From: Advenella sp. S44
GTDB taxonomy: Bacteria > Pseudomonadota > Gammaproteobacteria > Burkholderiales > Burkholderiaceae_B
Assembly (NCBI RefSeq): GCF_002810445.1
Contig: NZ_NEXS01000008.1
Span: 124,001 to 188,000 of the forward strand
DNA length: 64,000 nucleotides
Reading direction: 5' to 3'
This document shows positions 37,307-47,368 of the stretch, piece by piece. How positions within the stretch are numbered: the first letter of the stretch is position 1; the number at the start of each line of letters is the position of its first letter. Made by a program: the position numbers and the translations under genes. Below the pieces are notes generated by a model. The model did not search any database, was not told the DNA's origin, and saw only the letters and a program-made list of their open reading frames with translations.

Positions 37307-38614
37307 CTAGCTGCGATTCGGAATGACCCTGACTTGCTGCGTACCTTTCTCCAGCTCCACCGTCAGGGCTTGTCCTTCCTGCAGAATCGCGGGGTCGCGC
37401 TGCACACGCCCTGTTTCATCATAGACGATGGCGTAGCCTCGCCCCAACACCGCCCGCGGGTTTATGGTTTCAAATTGTGTATGTGCGCGCTCGAAACGAC
37501 GCTGCGTTTGATTCATAAAACGGTCCGCTGCACGGTCCAGCCGGGCCAGCACAGCGGCGATCCGACTTCTGGCGTGAGCCACTTGGGGTGCGGCATGTTC
37601 GAGCGACTGATTCAGCAGGGCAACGCGGTTTTTTTTATGCGCCAGTTCGGTGTTCATACTGCTGTCAAGTTGTCGCAACGCATGGATGACACGCACGCGA
37701 TCACTACGGATTTTCTGCGCCGGAGACACAAGCCTGCCGGTCAAGCGATCCAGTCGCAGGCTGTAATTTTCCAGCATGCGTTGCTGATGCCGGGACAGCC
37801 GGTCCGTCAGGCCAACGATATCATTGATGATCTCCTGCCTGGGCCGACACACCAGTTCAGCGGCCGCGGTCGGCGTAGGCGCACGCAAGTCGGCAACGAA
37901 GTCGGCGATCGTGAAATCGGTCTCGTGACCAACGCCCGAAACGATGGGGATTCGACTGGCGGCAATCAGGCGGGCCAGCGACTCATCATTAAAGCTCCAC
38001 AAGTCTTCCATACTGCCGCCACCACGGACCAACAGTAGCGCATCCACTTCATTGCGCATCTGAGCCTGCGCCAGCGCGCTCATGATTTCCGTGGCCGCAT
38101 CCCTACCTTGTACCGCTGTCGGATATATCACAATACTGACATGCGGCGCCCTTCGGGTGAGCGCACTTAACACATCATGTAATGCCGCTGCCCCGAGCGA
38201 GGTGATGACGCCAACGCGATGCGCAAATGCCGGCAGGGGAAGCTTGCGCGACGCATCCAGCAGTCCTTCTTGCTGAAGTCGGGCGCGAATAGCGAGAAAC
38301 TGTTCGTACAGATTGCCCTGCCCGGCCCGGCGCAGCGACTCCACCTGCAATTGGTAATCTCCACGGGGTTCATACAACGTCACACGGGCTCGCACGTCAA
38401 TCCGGTCGCCTGAAGCCGGCACAAAATCGAGCATTGCCGTTTTACCCCTGAACATGACGGCGCGTACGGCTGCGCGCTCGTCTTTCAGCGTGAAATACCA
38501 GTGGCCTGACGAGGCCCTGACAAAATTGGAGATTTCGCCGGTCACCCAGAGCATCGGCACACCTTCTTCAAGCAGCCGCCCGACCCGTCGGTTCAACTGC
38601 CCGACCGATAACAT
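37307..38614 (-). CDS. xseA: Exodeoxyribonuclease VII large subunit
   Basis: A 435-residue subunit of the single-strand-specific exonuclease VII. The N-terminal OB fold ([17 protein letters not shown], then [25 protein letters not shown]) precedes the catalytic domain ([66 protein letters not shown]) and a coiled-coil C-terminus. The frame is open to 38707; the extra N-terminus (MPRLLIFYFCGQFGIG...) is unlike XseA. ATG 38614 or a TTG 18 bases upstream of it gives a family-like start; no clear ribosome site decides between them. Confidence 0.92.
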   Translation of the reverse strand: MLSVGQLNRRVGRLLEEGVPMLWVTGEISNFVRASSGHWYFTLKDERAAVRAVMFRGKTAMLDFVPASGDRIDVRARVTLYEPRGDYQLQVESLRRAGQGNLYEQFLAIRARLQQEGLLDASRKLPLPAFAHRVGVITSLGAAALHDVLSALTRRAPHVSIVIYPTAVQGRDAATEIMSALAQAQMRNEVDALLLVRGGGSMEDLWSFNDESLARLIAASRIPIVSGVGHETDFTIADFVADLRAPTPTAAAELVCRPRQEIINDIVGLTDRLSRHQQRMLENYSLRLDRLTGRLVSPAQKIRSDRVRVIHALRQLDSSMNTELAHKKNRVALLNQSLEHAAPQVAHARSRIAAVLARLDRAADRFMNQTQRRFERAHTQFETINPRAVLGRGYAIVYDETGRVQRDPAILQEGQALTVELEKGTQQVRVIPNRS

Positions 38615-39218
38615 TTTTTCGCTTGACAAGACACCGTTATTTTCGAGATTTTCCAAATTTCCAATTCCAAACTGTCCACAAAAATAAAAAATCAATAGCC
38701 TGGGCATTTTTACGGCCCATTACAATGACTTCCTGAATTGCTTTGTGAGAAACAAGCCGTAAGTTATTGATTTAAAACAAAAAGAAATATTTCAATTAAA
38801 TTGCACAATGATTAAGCAAACGAGGCCAGCACTTGTGTAGATACGCCATTACAGCATCTTATTCACAGAATTATCCACAGAAAATGTGAGTAGTTACATT
38901 TGCCCGATCTGCCACTTCAATTTAAGCTGAACTTGTGCAGAGCGACATCCGCAAGACCCCACCTCAACGCTAGCGATTGGCCCTCGTCCAAAGCCATTGG
39001 CCAGCCTGCCGGCCAACAACACGCCAAGGCTTCATTTGCTGCAATAATACCTGCCCGGCGGCTATCGGGGTCTGGGAATTTAGCCGAACAACGCAGGTTT
39101 GATGCCCAACAACATTTGAATAACGATCCGCTCTCAGGCGACTGGCTCATCATGCCATGCAATAAACAAGTAAACTAACCGTCTGGATTTTACCGTAAGC
39201 CGCCGCGCATTTTCGCCA
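38615..39218. other. 600-base gap with AT-rich tract and DnaA-type boxes
   Basis: Between the divergent xseA and lpxK. An AT-rich stretch (about 38755-38820) is followed by TTATTCACA (38859-38867) and TTATCCACA (38871-38879), one near-perfect and one perfect DnaA-box match 12 bases apart. Short open frames on both strands (38900-39178) start with poor codons and resemble no protein, so no gene is called. Confidence 0.5.
38859..38879 (+). promoter_or_regulatory. Two tandem DnaA-box matches
   Basis: TTATTCACA and TTATCCACA (the E. coli consensus) lie in the same orientation, 12 bases apart start to start, right after an AT-rich tract. They may regulate lpxK or xseA or titrate DnaA. The normal origin markers (dnaA, dnaN, rpmH, parAB) are absent. 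Confidence 0.5.
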
Positions 39219-40295
39219 ATGGTACAAAATAAACACGCTACTCTGACCAACACCCTGCTGAGCCAATGGCAAAGCGGTGGGCTGCTGTCCGACGCACTGT
39301 TGCCGCTGTCATGGGTGACCCGCCTGGTCGTGGCCGCGCGCGCAGCACTCTACTTGCTAGGTCTTAAACAACCGAACCGCATGCCGGTTCCGGTTATCGT
39401 CGTAGGCAATATCTTTGTGGGCGGCACCGGCAAAACGCCGTTCGTCCTGAGCCTGGTCGCAGCATTGCGCGAACGAGGCTGGCAACCGGGCATTGTCAGC
39501 CGCGGTTACGGGGTCACCGTAGGTCACGAGCCTCGACACGGCTATGGTGCGCAGGCGCAGGCTGCTTATCTGGGTGATGAACCCTCGATGCTGGCAAGCG
39601 CTGCTCCCATTGCGATTCATCCAGACCGCACGCGAGCCGCCCGTTGCCTGCTACAGCAATATCCCGAAATCACCGTCATCATCGCGGACGATGGCCTGCA
39701 GCATCGAGCCCTGGGGCGCGATATCGAGATTGCGGTGCAGGACAGTCGCGGCATCGGCAACGGTCGTCTGTTGCCGGCGGGCCCTTTGCGCGAGCCCGCC
39801 TCAAGACTGAACTCGGTTGATTATCTGGTCAGCAATATTCCTGCCGACGAACCGGTGATCGACCAGCAGGCGCATACCCGTGCAAGCCAGGGGCAGCGCG
39901 AAGCGCGGCGGGTAACCATGCAGTTGCTTCCTGCCCGGGTCGTTCATCTGCTTTCCGGACAATCCCTGTCGCCAGACCAGTGGCGGGCGCAATATCGGGG
40001 CAAACGCATCGCAGCAATTGCCGGCATCGGCCATCCGCCTCGATTTTTCAGGACACTGGCGTATACCGGCATTGTGGCGCAGCAAACCATCGCATTTGCC
40101 GACCACCATGCCTATTCCCGTGACGAGATCCAGGCGATTGATGCAGACCTGATCCTGATGACAGCAAAGGATGCTGCCAAATGCCTGACCATGCAGGATG
40201 ATCGTTTGTGGAGCCTGGAGGTGACGCCTCGGTTTTCCGATCCAGATTTTTTTGACGATATCGCGAAAAAACTCAAATCATTACCGGTATACTGA
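39219..40295 (+). CDS. lpxK: Tetraacyldisaccharide 4'-kinase
   Basis: A 358-residue inner-membrane-associated kinase that phosphorylates the 4' position of the lipid A precursor. A hydrophobic N-terminal segment anchors it, followed by the P-loop [29 protein letters not shown] and the [18 protein letters not shown] motif with the catalytic Asp. Length is normal. It heads the lpxK-UPF0434-kdsB cluster for lipopolysaccharide synthesis. Confidence 0.95.
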   Translation: MVQNKHATLTNTLLSQWQSGGLLSDALLPLSWVTRLVVAARAALYLLGLKQPNRMPVPVIVVGNIFVGGTGKTPFVLSLVAALRERGWQPGIVSRGYGVTVGHEPRHGYGAQAQAAYLGDEPSMLASAAPIAIHPDRTRAARCLLQQYPEITVIIADDGLQHRALGRDIEIAVQDSRGIGNGRLLPAGPLREPASRLNSVDYLVSNIPADEPVIDQQAHTRASQGQREARRVTMQLLPARVVHLLSGQSLSPDQWRAQYRGKRIAAIAGIGHPPRFFRTLAYTGIVAQQTIAFADHHAYSRDEIQAIDADLILMTAKDAAKCLTMQDDRLWSLEVTPRFSDPDFFDDIAKKLKSLPVY

Positions 40296-40324
40296 TTCAT
40301 TCGACAGATTACACGACTCATATT

Positions 40325-40726
40325 ATGGACACGCAATTTCTCAAGCTCCTCGTCTGCCCATTGTGCAACATCCCCTTGCGCCATGACCGGAGCGAGCAAG
40401 AACTGATCTGCCAGCATGACCAGCTTGCCTACCCTATCAGAAACGGCATCCCGGTCATGCTGAAGGAAGAGGCGCGGTCGCTACGCCAGAATCAGGCAGC
40501 GACATCGCCACAACGCCCTCTGGCCAGCGGTTCCCCCGAATCGCCTGCGACCCCCGCTTCTGACCGGGGACACAGTGATGCAACGGCATCCGGGCAGGCT
40601 AAGCCTGCCATTCCCGATACTGATACCGATACCGATACTGATTCAGGCCCAGGTTCCGAGTCAGGATCAAATTCCGACTCAAATTCCGACTCAGCTTCCG
40701 ACTCCACGTCCGGCAGCAGACCCTAA
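40325..40726 (+). CDS. UPF0434/Trm112-like protein with Asp/Ser-rich repeat tail
   Basis: A 133-residue protein. Residues 1-50 are a Trm112-like domain ([11 protein letters not shown], then [16 protein letters not shown]), normally the whole protein (about 60 residues). It is extended by about 80 residues of low complexity: a Pro/Ser/Ala segment, then [10 protein letters not shown] and a Ser-Asp/Asn-Ser stretch. The DNA beneath is a GATACC-type 6-bp repeat and two AAATTCCGACTC 12-bp units. The position between lpxK and kdsB is the normal one for this gene. The stop (40724-40726) is one base from the kdsB ATG. Confidence 0.85.
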   Translation: MDTQFLKLLVCPLCNIPLRHDRSEQELICQHDQLAYPIRNGIPVMLKEEARSLRQNQAATSPQRPLASGSPESPATPASDRGHSDATASGQAKPAIPDTDTDTDTDSGPGSESGSNSDSNSDSASDSTSGSRP

Positions 40727-40727
40727 T

Positions 40728-41516
40728 ATGGCAGGCTTTATCGTTATTGTGCCGGCACGCGCCGCATCAACCCGGCTGCCCGGCAAAATGCTGGCCGATA
40801 TCGGCGGCCTGCCCATGGTTGTTCGTACTGCCAGGCAGGCAGCCCGCTCGGACGCCACCCGAGTCTATATTGCCACCGACGATCCGCAAATTGCCCAGGT
40901 TGCACAGGCGCACGGCTGCAGCCCGCTGCTCACACGGGCGGATCACCCGTCGGGAACCGACAGGCTGGCCGAGGTCGTGGCGCAACTTGACTTGCCCGAC
41001 GACCAGGTGATCGTGAATGTTCAGGGCGATGAGCCCATGATCGAACCGGAAATCATCAACCTGGCTGCACGCGATCTGCTTGAAAACAGCGCCGCGGTCA
41101 TCTCCACCTGCGCCTACCCGCTGGCCAATCCCCAGGATTTTTTCAATCCCAATATTGTCAAGGTAGTTTGCTCATCGGACCAATACGCCCTGTATTTTTC
41201 GCGAGCCCCCATCCCGTGGGCCCGCAATCATTTTGAAGGGCACAGCGCGGAACCGGGCAAGAGTCAATCCGCTTTACCTACAGGTTTTCCCGCATTGCAT
41301 CATATTGGCTTATACGCTTATCGTAGCGAGTTCCTGAAAATTTTCCCGTCCCTCACACAAGGGCCGCTAGAGAGTTTCGAGTCGCTCGAGCAGCTCCGGG
41401 CCCTGGAGCATGGGTTCCGAATCCATGTACTGGTTACCGCCAGCGCGCCTATACCGGGGGTAGACACTCAGGAAGATCTCGAACGAGTTCGTCTTTTTTA
41501 TCGCAACTCGGTTTAA
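40728..41516 (+). CDS. kdsB: 3-deoxy-manno-octulosonate cytidylyltransferase
   Basis: A 262-residue CMP-Kdo synthetase that activates Kdo for lipopolysaccharide inner core. N-terminal ARAASTRLPGKMLADIGG binds CTP; NVQGDEPMIEP and the SRAPIPWAR segment are conserved, and HHIGLYAYR is the Kdo-binding block. The frame is open to 40575 through the repeat tail of the upstream gene, but MAGFIVIVPARAAS at 40728, one base after that gene's stop, is the true start, so the genes are translationally coupled. Confidence 0.95.
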   Translation: MAGFIVIVPARAASTRLPGKMLADIGGLPMVVRTARQAARSDATRVYIATDDPQIAQVAQAHGCSPLLTRADHPSGTDRLAEVVAQLDLPDDQVIVNVQGDEPMIEPEIINLAARDLLENSAAVISTCAYPLANPQDFFNPNIVKVVCSSDQYALYFSRAPIPWARNHFEGHSAEPGKSQSALPTGFPALHHIGLYAYRSEFLKIFPSLTQGPLESFESLEQLRALEHGFRIHVLVTASAPIPGVDTQEDLERVRLFYRNSV

Positions 41517-41536
41517 TTTTGCAATGCATCATATAA

Positions 41537-42241
<705 letters not shown>

Positions 42242-42258
42242 GGTCGCAAGGAACAGTC

Positions 42259-43017
42259 ATGGAAATCAAGGGTAAAGTTTTTATTGTCACTGGCGGCGCA
42301 TCCGGTCTGGGCGCCGGCACGGCGCGTATGCTGGTCGAGTATGGCGCGCAGGTCATTATTGCCGATGTGCAGGATGAACCCGGCCAGCAACTTGCCAGCG
42401 AACTGGGTCTACAATACCTGCACTGCGACGTGACCCGCGAAGAAGATGCCAGTGCCGTCATCGACGCAGCCACTGCTGCAGGCAAACTGGCTGGCCTGAT
42501 CAATTGCGCCGGCATCGCTCCCGCCTCGCGCACCGTTGGCAAAACCGGCGCGCATCCCCTGGATCTTTTTCAGAAAGTCATTGGCGTGAACCTGATTGGT
42601 TCGTTCAATATGTTGCGCCTGGCTGCTGCGGCCATGAACGACAACGAGCCGGAGCCCACTGGCGAGCGTGGAGTTATCATCAATACGGCATCCGTGGCTG
42701 CCTACGAAGGACAAATCGGTCAAGCTGCGTACGCAGCCTCGAAAGCCGGCGTGGTTGGCATGACATTGCCAGTCGCCCGCGACCTGGCCCGTTCAGGCAT
42801 CCGCTGCAATACCATTGCTCCCGGTATTTTCGGCACGCCCATGATTTTCGGCATGCCCCAGCAAGTGCAGGATTCCCTGGCCGAGAGCATCCCCTTTCCA
42901 TCACGCCTGGGAACGCCGCAAGACTACGCCAAGCTGGTTTACAGCATTATCACGAATGAAATGATCAACGGCGAGACTATTCGCCTTGACGGGGCTATCC
43001 GGCTCGCACCAAAATAA
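42259..43017 (+). CDS. SDR family oxidoreductase, 3-hydroxyacyl-CoA dehydrogenase type
   Basis: A 252-residue short-chain dehydrogenase. NAD-binding TGGASGLG (11-18), NCAG (82-85) and the catalytic Ser145, Tyr158, Lys162 are intact. The overall pattern (DLFQKVIGVNLIGSFNMLRLAA, APGIFGTPM) resembles type-2 3-hydroxyacyl-CoA dehydrogenases, suggesting fatty or branched acid oxidation. Starts 17 bases after adk and is followed by a strong terminator. Confidence 0.9.
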   Translation: MEIKGKVFIVTGGASGLGAGTARMLVEYGAQVIIADVQDEPGQQLASELGLQYLHCDVTREEDASAVIDAATAAGKLAGLINCAGIAPASRTVGKTGAHPLDLFQKVIGVNLIGSFNMLRLAAAAMNDNEPEPTGERGVIINTASVAAYEGQIGQAAYAASKAGVVGMTLPVARDLARSGIRCNTIAPGIFGTPMIFGMPQQVQDSLAESIPFPSRLGTPQDYAKLVYSIITNEMINGETIRLDGAIRLAPK

Positions 43018-43040
43018 TTTCTGCGACTATTCCCCGTCAC

Positions 43041-43089
43041 AGGCACGTGAGTTCGCCAAAAGCGTAATATTCACGTGCCTTGTTTTTTT
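43041..43089 (+). terminator. Rho-independent terminator after adk-SDR
   Basis: AGGCACGTGA (43041-43050) and TCACGTGCCT (43071-43080) form a perfect 10-bp stem; a run of seven T ends at 43089. The murJ ATG is only 11 bases further on. Confidence 0.92.
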
Positions 43090-43100
43090 CTGACGAGCCC

Positions 43101-44714
43101 ATGAGCCTTTTACGGTCTGCCGCCACCATCAGCGGCCTTACGTTGCTTTCGCGCATTTCGGGCCTGGCCCGGGATATTCTGGTCGCCCGAACCTTCGGCG
43201 CCAGTCCGCTTACCGACGCGTTCTGGGTTGCGTTCCGGATTCCCAACCTGTTGCGTCGCCTGTTTGCCGAAGGCGCTTTTTCCCAGGCGTTCGTGCCGAT
43301 TCTTGGCGAAGCACGCAACCGGCACGAGCAGGACAAGGTTAAGGCGCTGCTGGATCACGTATTCATTGTGCTGCTTTACGCCGTCATGCTGATTACTGTC
43401 CTGGGCATTATTGCCGCGCCCTGGGTTGTCACTGCGATGGCCACCGGCATGTCCCATGCTTCTACCGATACCGCCTTTGAGTCGGCGGTATGGATGACCC
43501 GGGTCATGTTTCCCTATATTGTCTGCATGTCACTGGTTGCGTTTGCCTCGGCCGTGCTCAATACCTGGAGTCGTTTTGCGATTCCGGCATTTACGCCGAT
43601 TCTGCTCAATCTATCCATGATTGGCGCCTGCCTGTTGCTCACCGACCTGTTTTCGACGCCCATTTACGCACTGGCGGCGGGCGTCATGTTTGGCGGCCTT
43701 GCGCAACTGTCGGTGCAATGGCTGGCCCTGGCCAAACTGGGTTTAACGCCCCGCCTTTCACTCAACATAAAAGGCGCCTGGGCTGATCCGGTAGTACGCA
43801 GGGTTATTCGCCAAATGGGGCCGGCAACACTTGGCGTTTCGGTAGCGCAGATATCCATTCTGATCAATACCAATATTGCGACCTGGCTGCCTGCCGGCAG
43901 CGTGACATGGCTGTCTTTCGCCGATCGGCTGATGGAATTTCCCACGGCCTTATTGGGCGTTGCGCTGGGTACCGTGCTGTTGCCCAGCCTGTCGGCCGCG
44001 CATGGCAAGCAGGACACACAGGCATATAGCCACCTGCTCGATTGGGGGCTAAAACTGGTGCTGTTACTCGGCTTGCCCGCTGCGCTCGGGCTGGCGCTGG
44101 CATCCGATGCCCTGGTGGCAACCCTGTTCAATTACGGAGCCTTCAACGCGGCCGACGTGCAACAGACCCGGCTGTCGGTCATGGCCTATGCTGTCGGCCT
44201 GATCGGCATTCTGGCAGTCAAAATCCTGGCCCCTGGTTTCTACGCAAAGCAGGATATCCGCACCCCGGTAAAAATCGCCGTTGGCGTACTGATTTTTACC
44301 CAGATGATGAACCTGGTTTTTGTCCCATTCCTCCAGCATGCCGGCCTTGCCCTGTCCATTGGACTGGGCGCAACGGTCAATGCACTGTGCCTGCTGGTGG
44401 GACTGCGCCGCAAAAACATTTACCAGCCGCGCGCCGGTTGGCTGGTCTTTTTTGCCAGGCTCACACCCGCCGTGATCGCACTGGCGTTGTGGATCCTGTT
44501 TCTGCAACAGCATATGAGCTGGACTACGCTGACGCCGGGCACCATCAACGCATGGATCAATAGCGGGCTGGTTCAATGGCTACCGGCGCAGATGACATTC
44601 ACTGTTTCACGCCTGCTCACCCTGCTCTTGTTGCTAATTTCCTGCGCCTTTGTTTACTTTGCCGCGCTCTTGCTGGTCGGATTTCGGTCTGTCGATTTCA
44701 CACGGCGTCGCTGA
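43101..44714 (+). CDS. murJ: Lipid II flippase MurJ
   Basis: A 537-residue MOP-superfamily flippase that moves lipid II across the inner membrane, with about 14 hydrophobic helices. The N-terminus SLLRSAATISGLTLLSRISGLARDILVARTFG and FRIPNLLRRLFAEGAFSQAFVP carry the essential Arg residues of MurJ. A TTG at 43080 is in frame but lies in the terminator stem, so ATG 43101 is preferred. The gene starts right after a terminator and has no clear ribosome site, so its promoter is not obvious. rpsT follows, as in many betaproteobacteria. Confidence 0.93.
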   Translation: MSLLRSAATISGLTLLSRISGLARDILVARTFGASPLTDAFWVAFRIPNLLRRLFAEGAFSQAFVPILGEARNRHEQDKVKALLDHVFIVLLYAVMLITVLGIIAAPWVVTAMATGMSHASTDTAFESAVWMTRVMFPYIVCMSLVAFASAVLNTWSRFAIPAFTPILLNLSMIGACLLLTDLFSTPIYALAAGVMFGGLAQLSVQWLALAKLGLTPRLSLNIKGAWADPVVRRVIRQMGPATLGVSVAQISILINTNIATWLPAGSVTWLSFADRLMEFPTALLGVALGTVLLPSLSAAHGKQDTQAYSHLLDWGLKLVLLLGLPAALGLALASDALVATLFNYGAFNAADVQQTRLSVMAYAVGLIGILAVKILAPGFYAKQDIRTPVKIAVGVLIFTQMMNLVFVPFLQHAGLALSIGLGATVNALCLLVGLRRKNIYQPRAGWLVFFARLTPAVIALALWILFLQQHMSWTTLTPGTINAWINSGLVQWLPAQMTFTVSRLLTLLLLLISCAFVYFAALLLVGFRSVDFTRRR

Positions 44715-44838
44715 TCCGGTCAACGCTCATGACGGCCCGCACCCACGGCATGACGAGCCAGTGAAGCAGGCTCGCTGTTGCCTTGAGCGCACAATTGTGT
44801 AAAATTGCCGCGTAAACCGGTGTTTTTGCACAGATTTC

Positions 44839-44866
44839 TTGCATAACACAACGAATATGCTAAACT
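44839..44866 (+). promoter_or_regulatory. Putative promoter of rpsT
   Basis: TTGCAT (44839-44844), a 16-base spacer and TAAACT (44861-44866) would start RNA near 44873, giving a leader of about 30 bases before the rpsT ATG at 44905. Confidence 0.45.
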
Positions 44867-44904
44867 ACCAGACTTTGCTGAATTAACTTAATTGAAGAAC
44901 TACC

Positions 44905-45171
44905 ATGGCCAATACTGCACAAGCACGCAAACGTGCACGTCAATCCGTTGCTCGTAACAAACACAATTCCAGCCTGCGTTCACTGCTGCGCACGTCCGTT
45001 AAACGCGTACGTCAGGCAATCGCCGCCGGCGACCAGGCTCAGGCGAACGAAGTGTTTGCCAAAACAACCAGCGTTATTGACCGCATTGCCGACAAAAAAA
45101 TCATCCATAAAAACAAGGCTGCCCGTCATAAAAGCCGCCTGTCTGCTGCTATCCGCGCAATCGGCGCCTGA
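44905..45171 (+). CDS. rpsT: 30S ribosomal protein S20
   Basis: An 88-residue, strongly basic, helical ribosomal protein. It opens [23 protein letters not shown] and keeps the central [29 protein letters not shown] block of S20. Full length. Monocistronic, with its own promoter and a structured 3' region ending in a terminator. Confidence 0.97.
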   Translation: MANTAQARKRARQSVARNKHNSSLRSLLRTSVKRVRQAIAAGDQAQANEVFAKTTSVIDRIADKKIIHKNKAARHKSRLSAAIRAIGA

Positions 45172-45192
45172 TCTGCTGCACTGGCAATACCT

Positions 45193-45248
45193 TGCCGGTA
45201 GCCAACGATAGTGCGGGTATGCCGCTACGTACCGCAAATACCGGCAAG
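45193..45248 (+). other. Long inverted repeat in the rpsT 3' region
   Basis: CTTGCCGGTA (45193-45202) pairs perfectly with TACCGGCAAG (45239-45248), and TGCGG (45212-45216) with CCGCA (45232-45236) inside it. It lies between the rpsT stop and the terminator at 45274. Confidence 0.6.
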
Positions 45249-45273
45249 CATTACGGTTTGAGTCAATGGTAAT

Positions 45274-45308
45274 CACAAAGCGTGGCTTTTGGCCGCGCTT
45301 TGTGTTTT
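45274..45308 (+). terminator. Terminator of rpsT
   Basis: CACAAAGCG (45274-45282) and CGCTTTGTG (45296-45304) form a 9-bp stem followed by TTTT. From here to 45657 I see no gene or clear signal. Confidence 0.8.
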
Positions 45309-45657
45309 GTCGATTTCGGCTCATAGACGGCCTAACCAATCCACCGCAATCCTGTTCGCCAGGCCTTTGGCAGAACGTTGGCGAGCATTGGCACAGGCTG
45401 GCCGCACCAGAACCCCCTTATTTCCCCACCGCCTCTACGCTGTTCTCCATGCCGCTTCTAACCCTTGCGCGTCAATCTCTGTTCACGTTCGGGTTGACGT
45501 GTCTTTAACACTATAACGCCTGCATCGGACGTATCCGCGCATCGGGATACCGTTAGCGCGCATTCCGACAACGAACAAGATCGAGGAGCGTTCCGCGACA
45601 GACAACGTAGCAGTGATTCAATAAATGGTTGGGTAGAAAGAGAAACGCTGAGGACAA

Positions 45658-45957
45658 TCAGCGCGTCCGCTCGGACGTCTTGAGTTTGTTATCTTTTGCA
45701 AAATCAACCACAAACTTCCAGGCCAGCGGCTCGAGTTCGCGCAGGCGACAGTCGACAATGACACATTTGACGCCGTCGATGTTATTGGGCACAACGTAGG
45801 GCGAGTAGGTAATGTGCTGTCCCGGACCAGCAACACCGCCGGGGCGAAAGTGCGACATCACGCCGGCGAGCCTTTCTGCCCAGTCGCTTGGACGAAAGCG
45901 CTGGCCCTCTTCGGTCACTCCGTGGATAATTAACTGTTGCACTTCAATTATCTTCAA
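45658..45957 (-). CDS. DUF3579 domain-containing protein
   Basis: A 99-residue protein, length and pattern as for the betaproteobacterial DUF3579 family: IIHGVTEEGQRFRPSDWAERLAGVMSHF, then YVVPNNIDGVKCVIVDCRL and LEPLAWKFVVDFAKDN. The family has no known function; it is often beside argF in Burkholderiales, as here (divergent, 264 bases between starts). Confidence 0.9.
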   Translation of the reverse strand: MKIIEVQQLIIHGVTEEGQRFRPSDWAERLAGVMSHFRPGGVAGPGQHITYSPYVVPNNIDGVKCVIVDCRLRELEPLAWKFVVDFAKDNKLKTSERTR

Positions 45958-46221
45958 GAAAAAGTCTCTTGCAATAAAAACCGCCAGAGAACAAAGATAT
46001 ACTAAAGACAGAATTGTATATGATAGCGTCTGGCGTCACCCGAAATTCACCGGGTTATATGAAAGAAATCACAGATATATCCCGGCACAGGACCCCTGCA
46101 AATCCATTTCAAGACAAGCTCTTGGCATATCCCTGACGGAATGCCGCCGGACCGCTTATTTTTGCTATTTTTTCTTTTTACTATTGTTTACCGTTTACGT
46201 TAGCAACTGAACCATCCTGCC

Positions 46222-47172
46222 ATGACAACCTTGCAATCGACCGGCCCGATGCGGCATTTCCTGCAGATCAAAGATTTTACTTCTGACGAACTTCTCTACG
46301 TGCTTAACCGCGCGCTGATCATCAAAAGCAAATTCAAGCGATATGAACCACATATGCCGCTACACGACCGCACGCTTGCCATGGTTTTCGAGAAAGCCAG
46401 CACACGTACCCGCGTCTCGTTCGAGGCCGGTATGTACCAAATGGGCGGATCGGTCATTCACCTGACCACCACCGATTCACAATTGGGACGCGCCGAACCG
46501 ATAGAAGATACGGCACGCGTGATTTCCCGGATGGTGGACATTGTTATGATTCGCACCTTCGAGCAAACTCGCATTGAACGCTTTGCCGCTCACTCGCGCG
46601 TGCCCGTGATCAACGGCCTGACCAACGAATTTCATCCCTGCCAGATCCTGGCCGATATTCTGACCTATATGGAGCATCGCGGCTCGATCCAGGGGAAAAC
46701 CGTGGCGTGGATTGGCGACGCCAACAATATGGCCTATACCTGGATTCAGGCAGCGCAATTGCTCGGATTTAAAATGCATGTCTCGGCACCTAAAGGTTAT
46801 CGTCTGGAACAAGACCGGATTGCCGGGATTGGCAGCGATGTCCTGGAACAATTTGACGATCCCGCAGCTGCATGCGGCGGCGCGAGTCTGGTGACAACCG
46901 ATGTCTGGACCAGCATGGGATATGAAGAAGAGAACGAAAAACGCAAACGCGCCTTCAAGAACTGGCAGGTCAATACCGCCATCATGCAGGCCGCGCAACC
47001 CGATGCCCTGTTCATGCACTGCCTGCCAGCCCATCGTGGTGAAGAGGTCACCGGCGATGTGATTGACGGCCCGCAAAGTGTGGTCTGGGACGAGGCAGAA
47101 AACCGTTTGCACGCGCAAAAAGCCCTCATGGAGTTTTTGCTGTTGGGGCGATTGCCCGACGCACAGGCCTGA
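46222..47172 (+). CDS. argF: Ornithine carbamoyltransferase
   Basis: A 316-residue enzyme forming citrulline from ornithine and carbamoyl phosphate. The carbamoyl-phosphate motif is FEKASTRTRVSFE, followed by NEFHPCQILAD and the ornithine-binding MHCLPAHRGEEV. Length is standard. It is followed by argG, so two consecutive steps of arginine synthesis lie side by side. Confidence 0.96.
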   Translation: MTTLQSTGPMRHFLQIKDFTSDELLYVLNRALIIKSKFKRYEPHMPLHDRTLAMVFEKASTRTRVSFEAGMYQMGGSVIHLTTTDSQLGRAEPIEDTARVISRMVDIVMIRTFEQTRIERFAAHSRVPVINGLTNEFHPCQILADILTYMEHRGSIQGKTVAWIGDANNMAYTWIQAAQLLGFKMHVSAPKGYRLEQDRIAGIGSDVLEQFDDPAAACGGASLVTTDVWTSMGYEEENEKRKRAFKNWQVNTAIMQAAQPDALFMHCLPAHRGEEVTGDVIDGPQSVVWDEAENRLHAQKALMEFLLLGRLPDAQA

Positions 47173-47233
47173 ACCTGCCAGCGCCCGTTAAACGCGTTAA
47201 AATACCGCCTATGCGTCGCATCTGAACACCCAC

Positions 47234-47278
47234 TGCACCAGGCAAAGACGGCCTCGTCTGCCACAACTGCCTGGTGCA
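47234..47278. other. Nested inverted repeats between argF and argG
   Basis: TGCACCAGGCA (47234-47244) pairs perfectly with TGCCTGGTGCA (47268-47278), with AGACG/CGTCT able to pair inside. No T-run follows. It may be a weak terminator, an RNA-stability element or a leader structure for argG. Confidence 0.5.
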
Positions 47279-47368
47279 ATGTCACGAGCTGCCCGACTTT
47301 TGGCAGCGGGCGTCAGTCCAGACCATAGCGCTATTCCTATTACAACCTGCTAAATATACGAGTTCCCA

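Noticed and set aside
38755-38880. Chromosomal replication origin
   Set aside because: Only two DnaA boxes and an AT-rich tract; dnaA, dnaN, rpmH, gidA and parAB are absent, so it is reported only as a DnaA-site curiosity.
38900-39178. Open frames on both strands in the xseA-lpxK gap
   Set aside because: Weak start codons, no ribosome sites and mutual antisense overlap; they look like chance frames.
45266-45516. Two overlapping plus-strand frames after rpsT
   Set aside because: They start within or beside the rpsT terminator, overlap each other in different frames and show no ribosome site or recognisable sequence.
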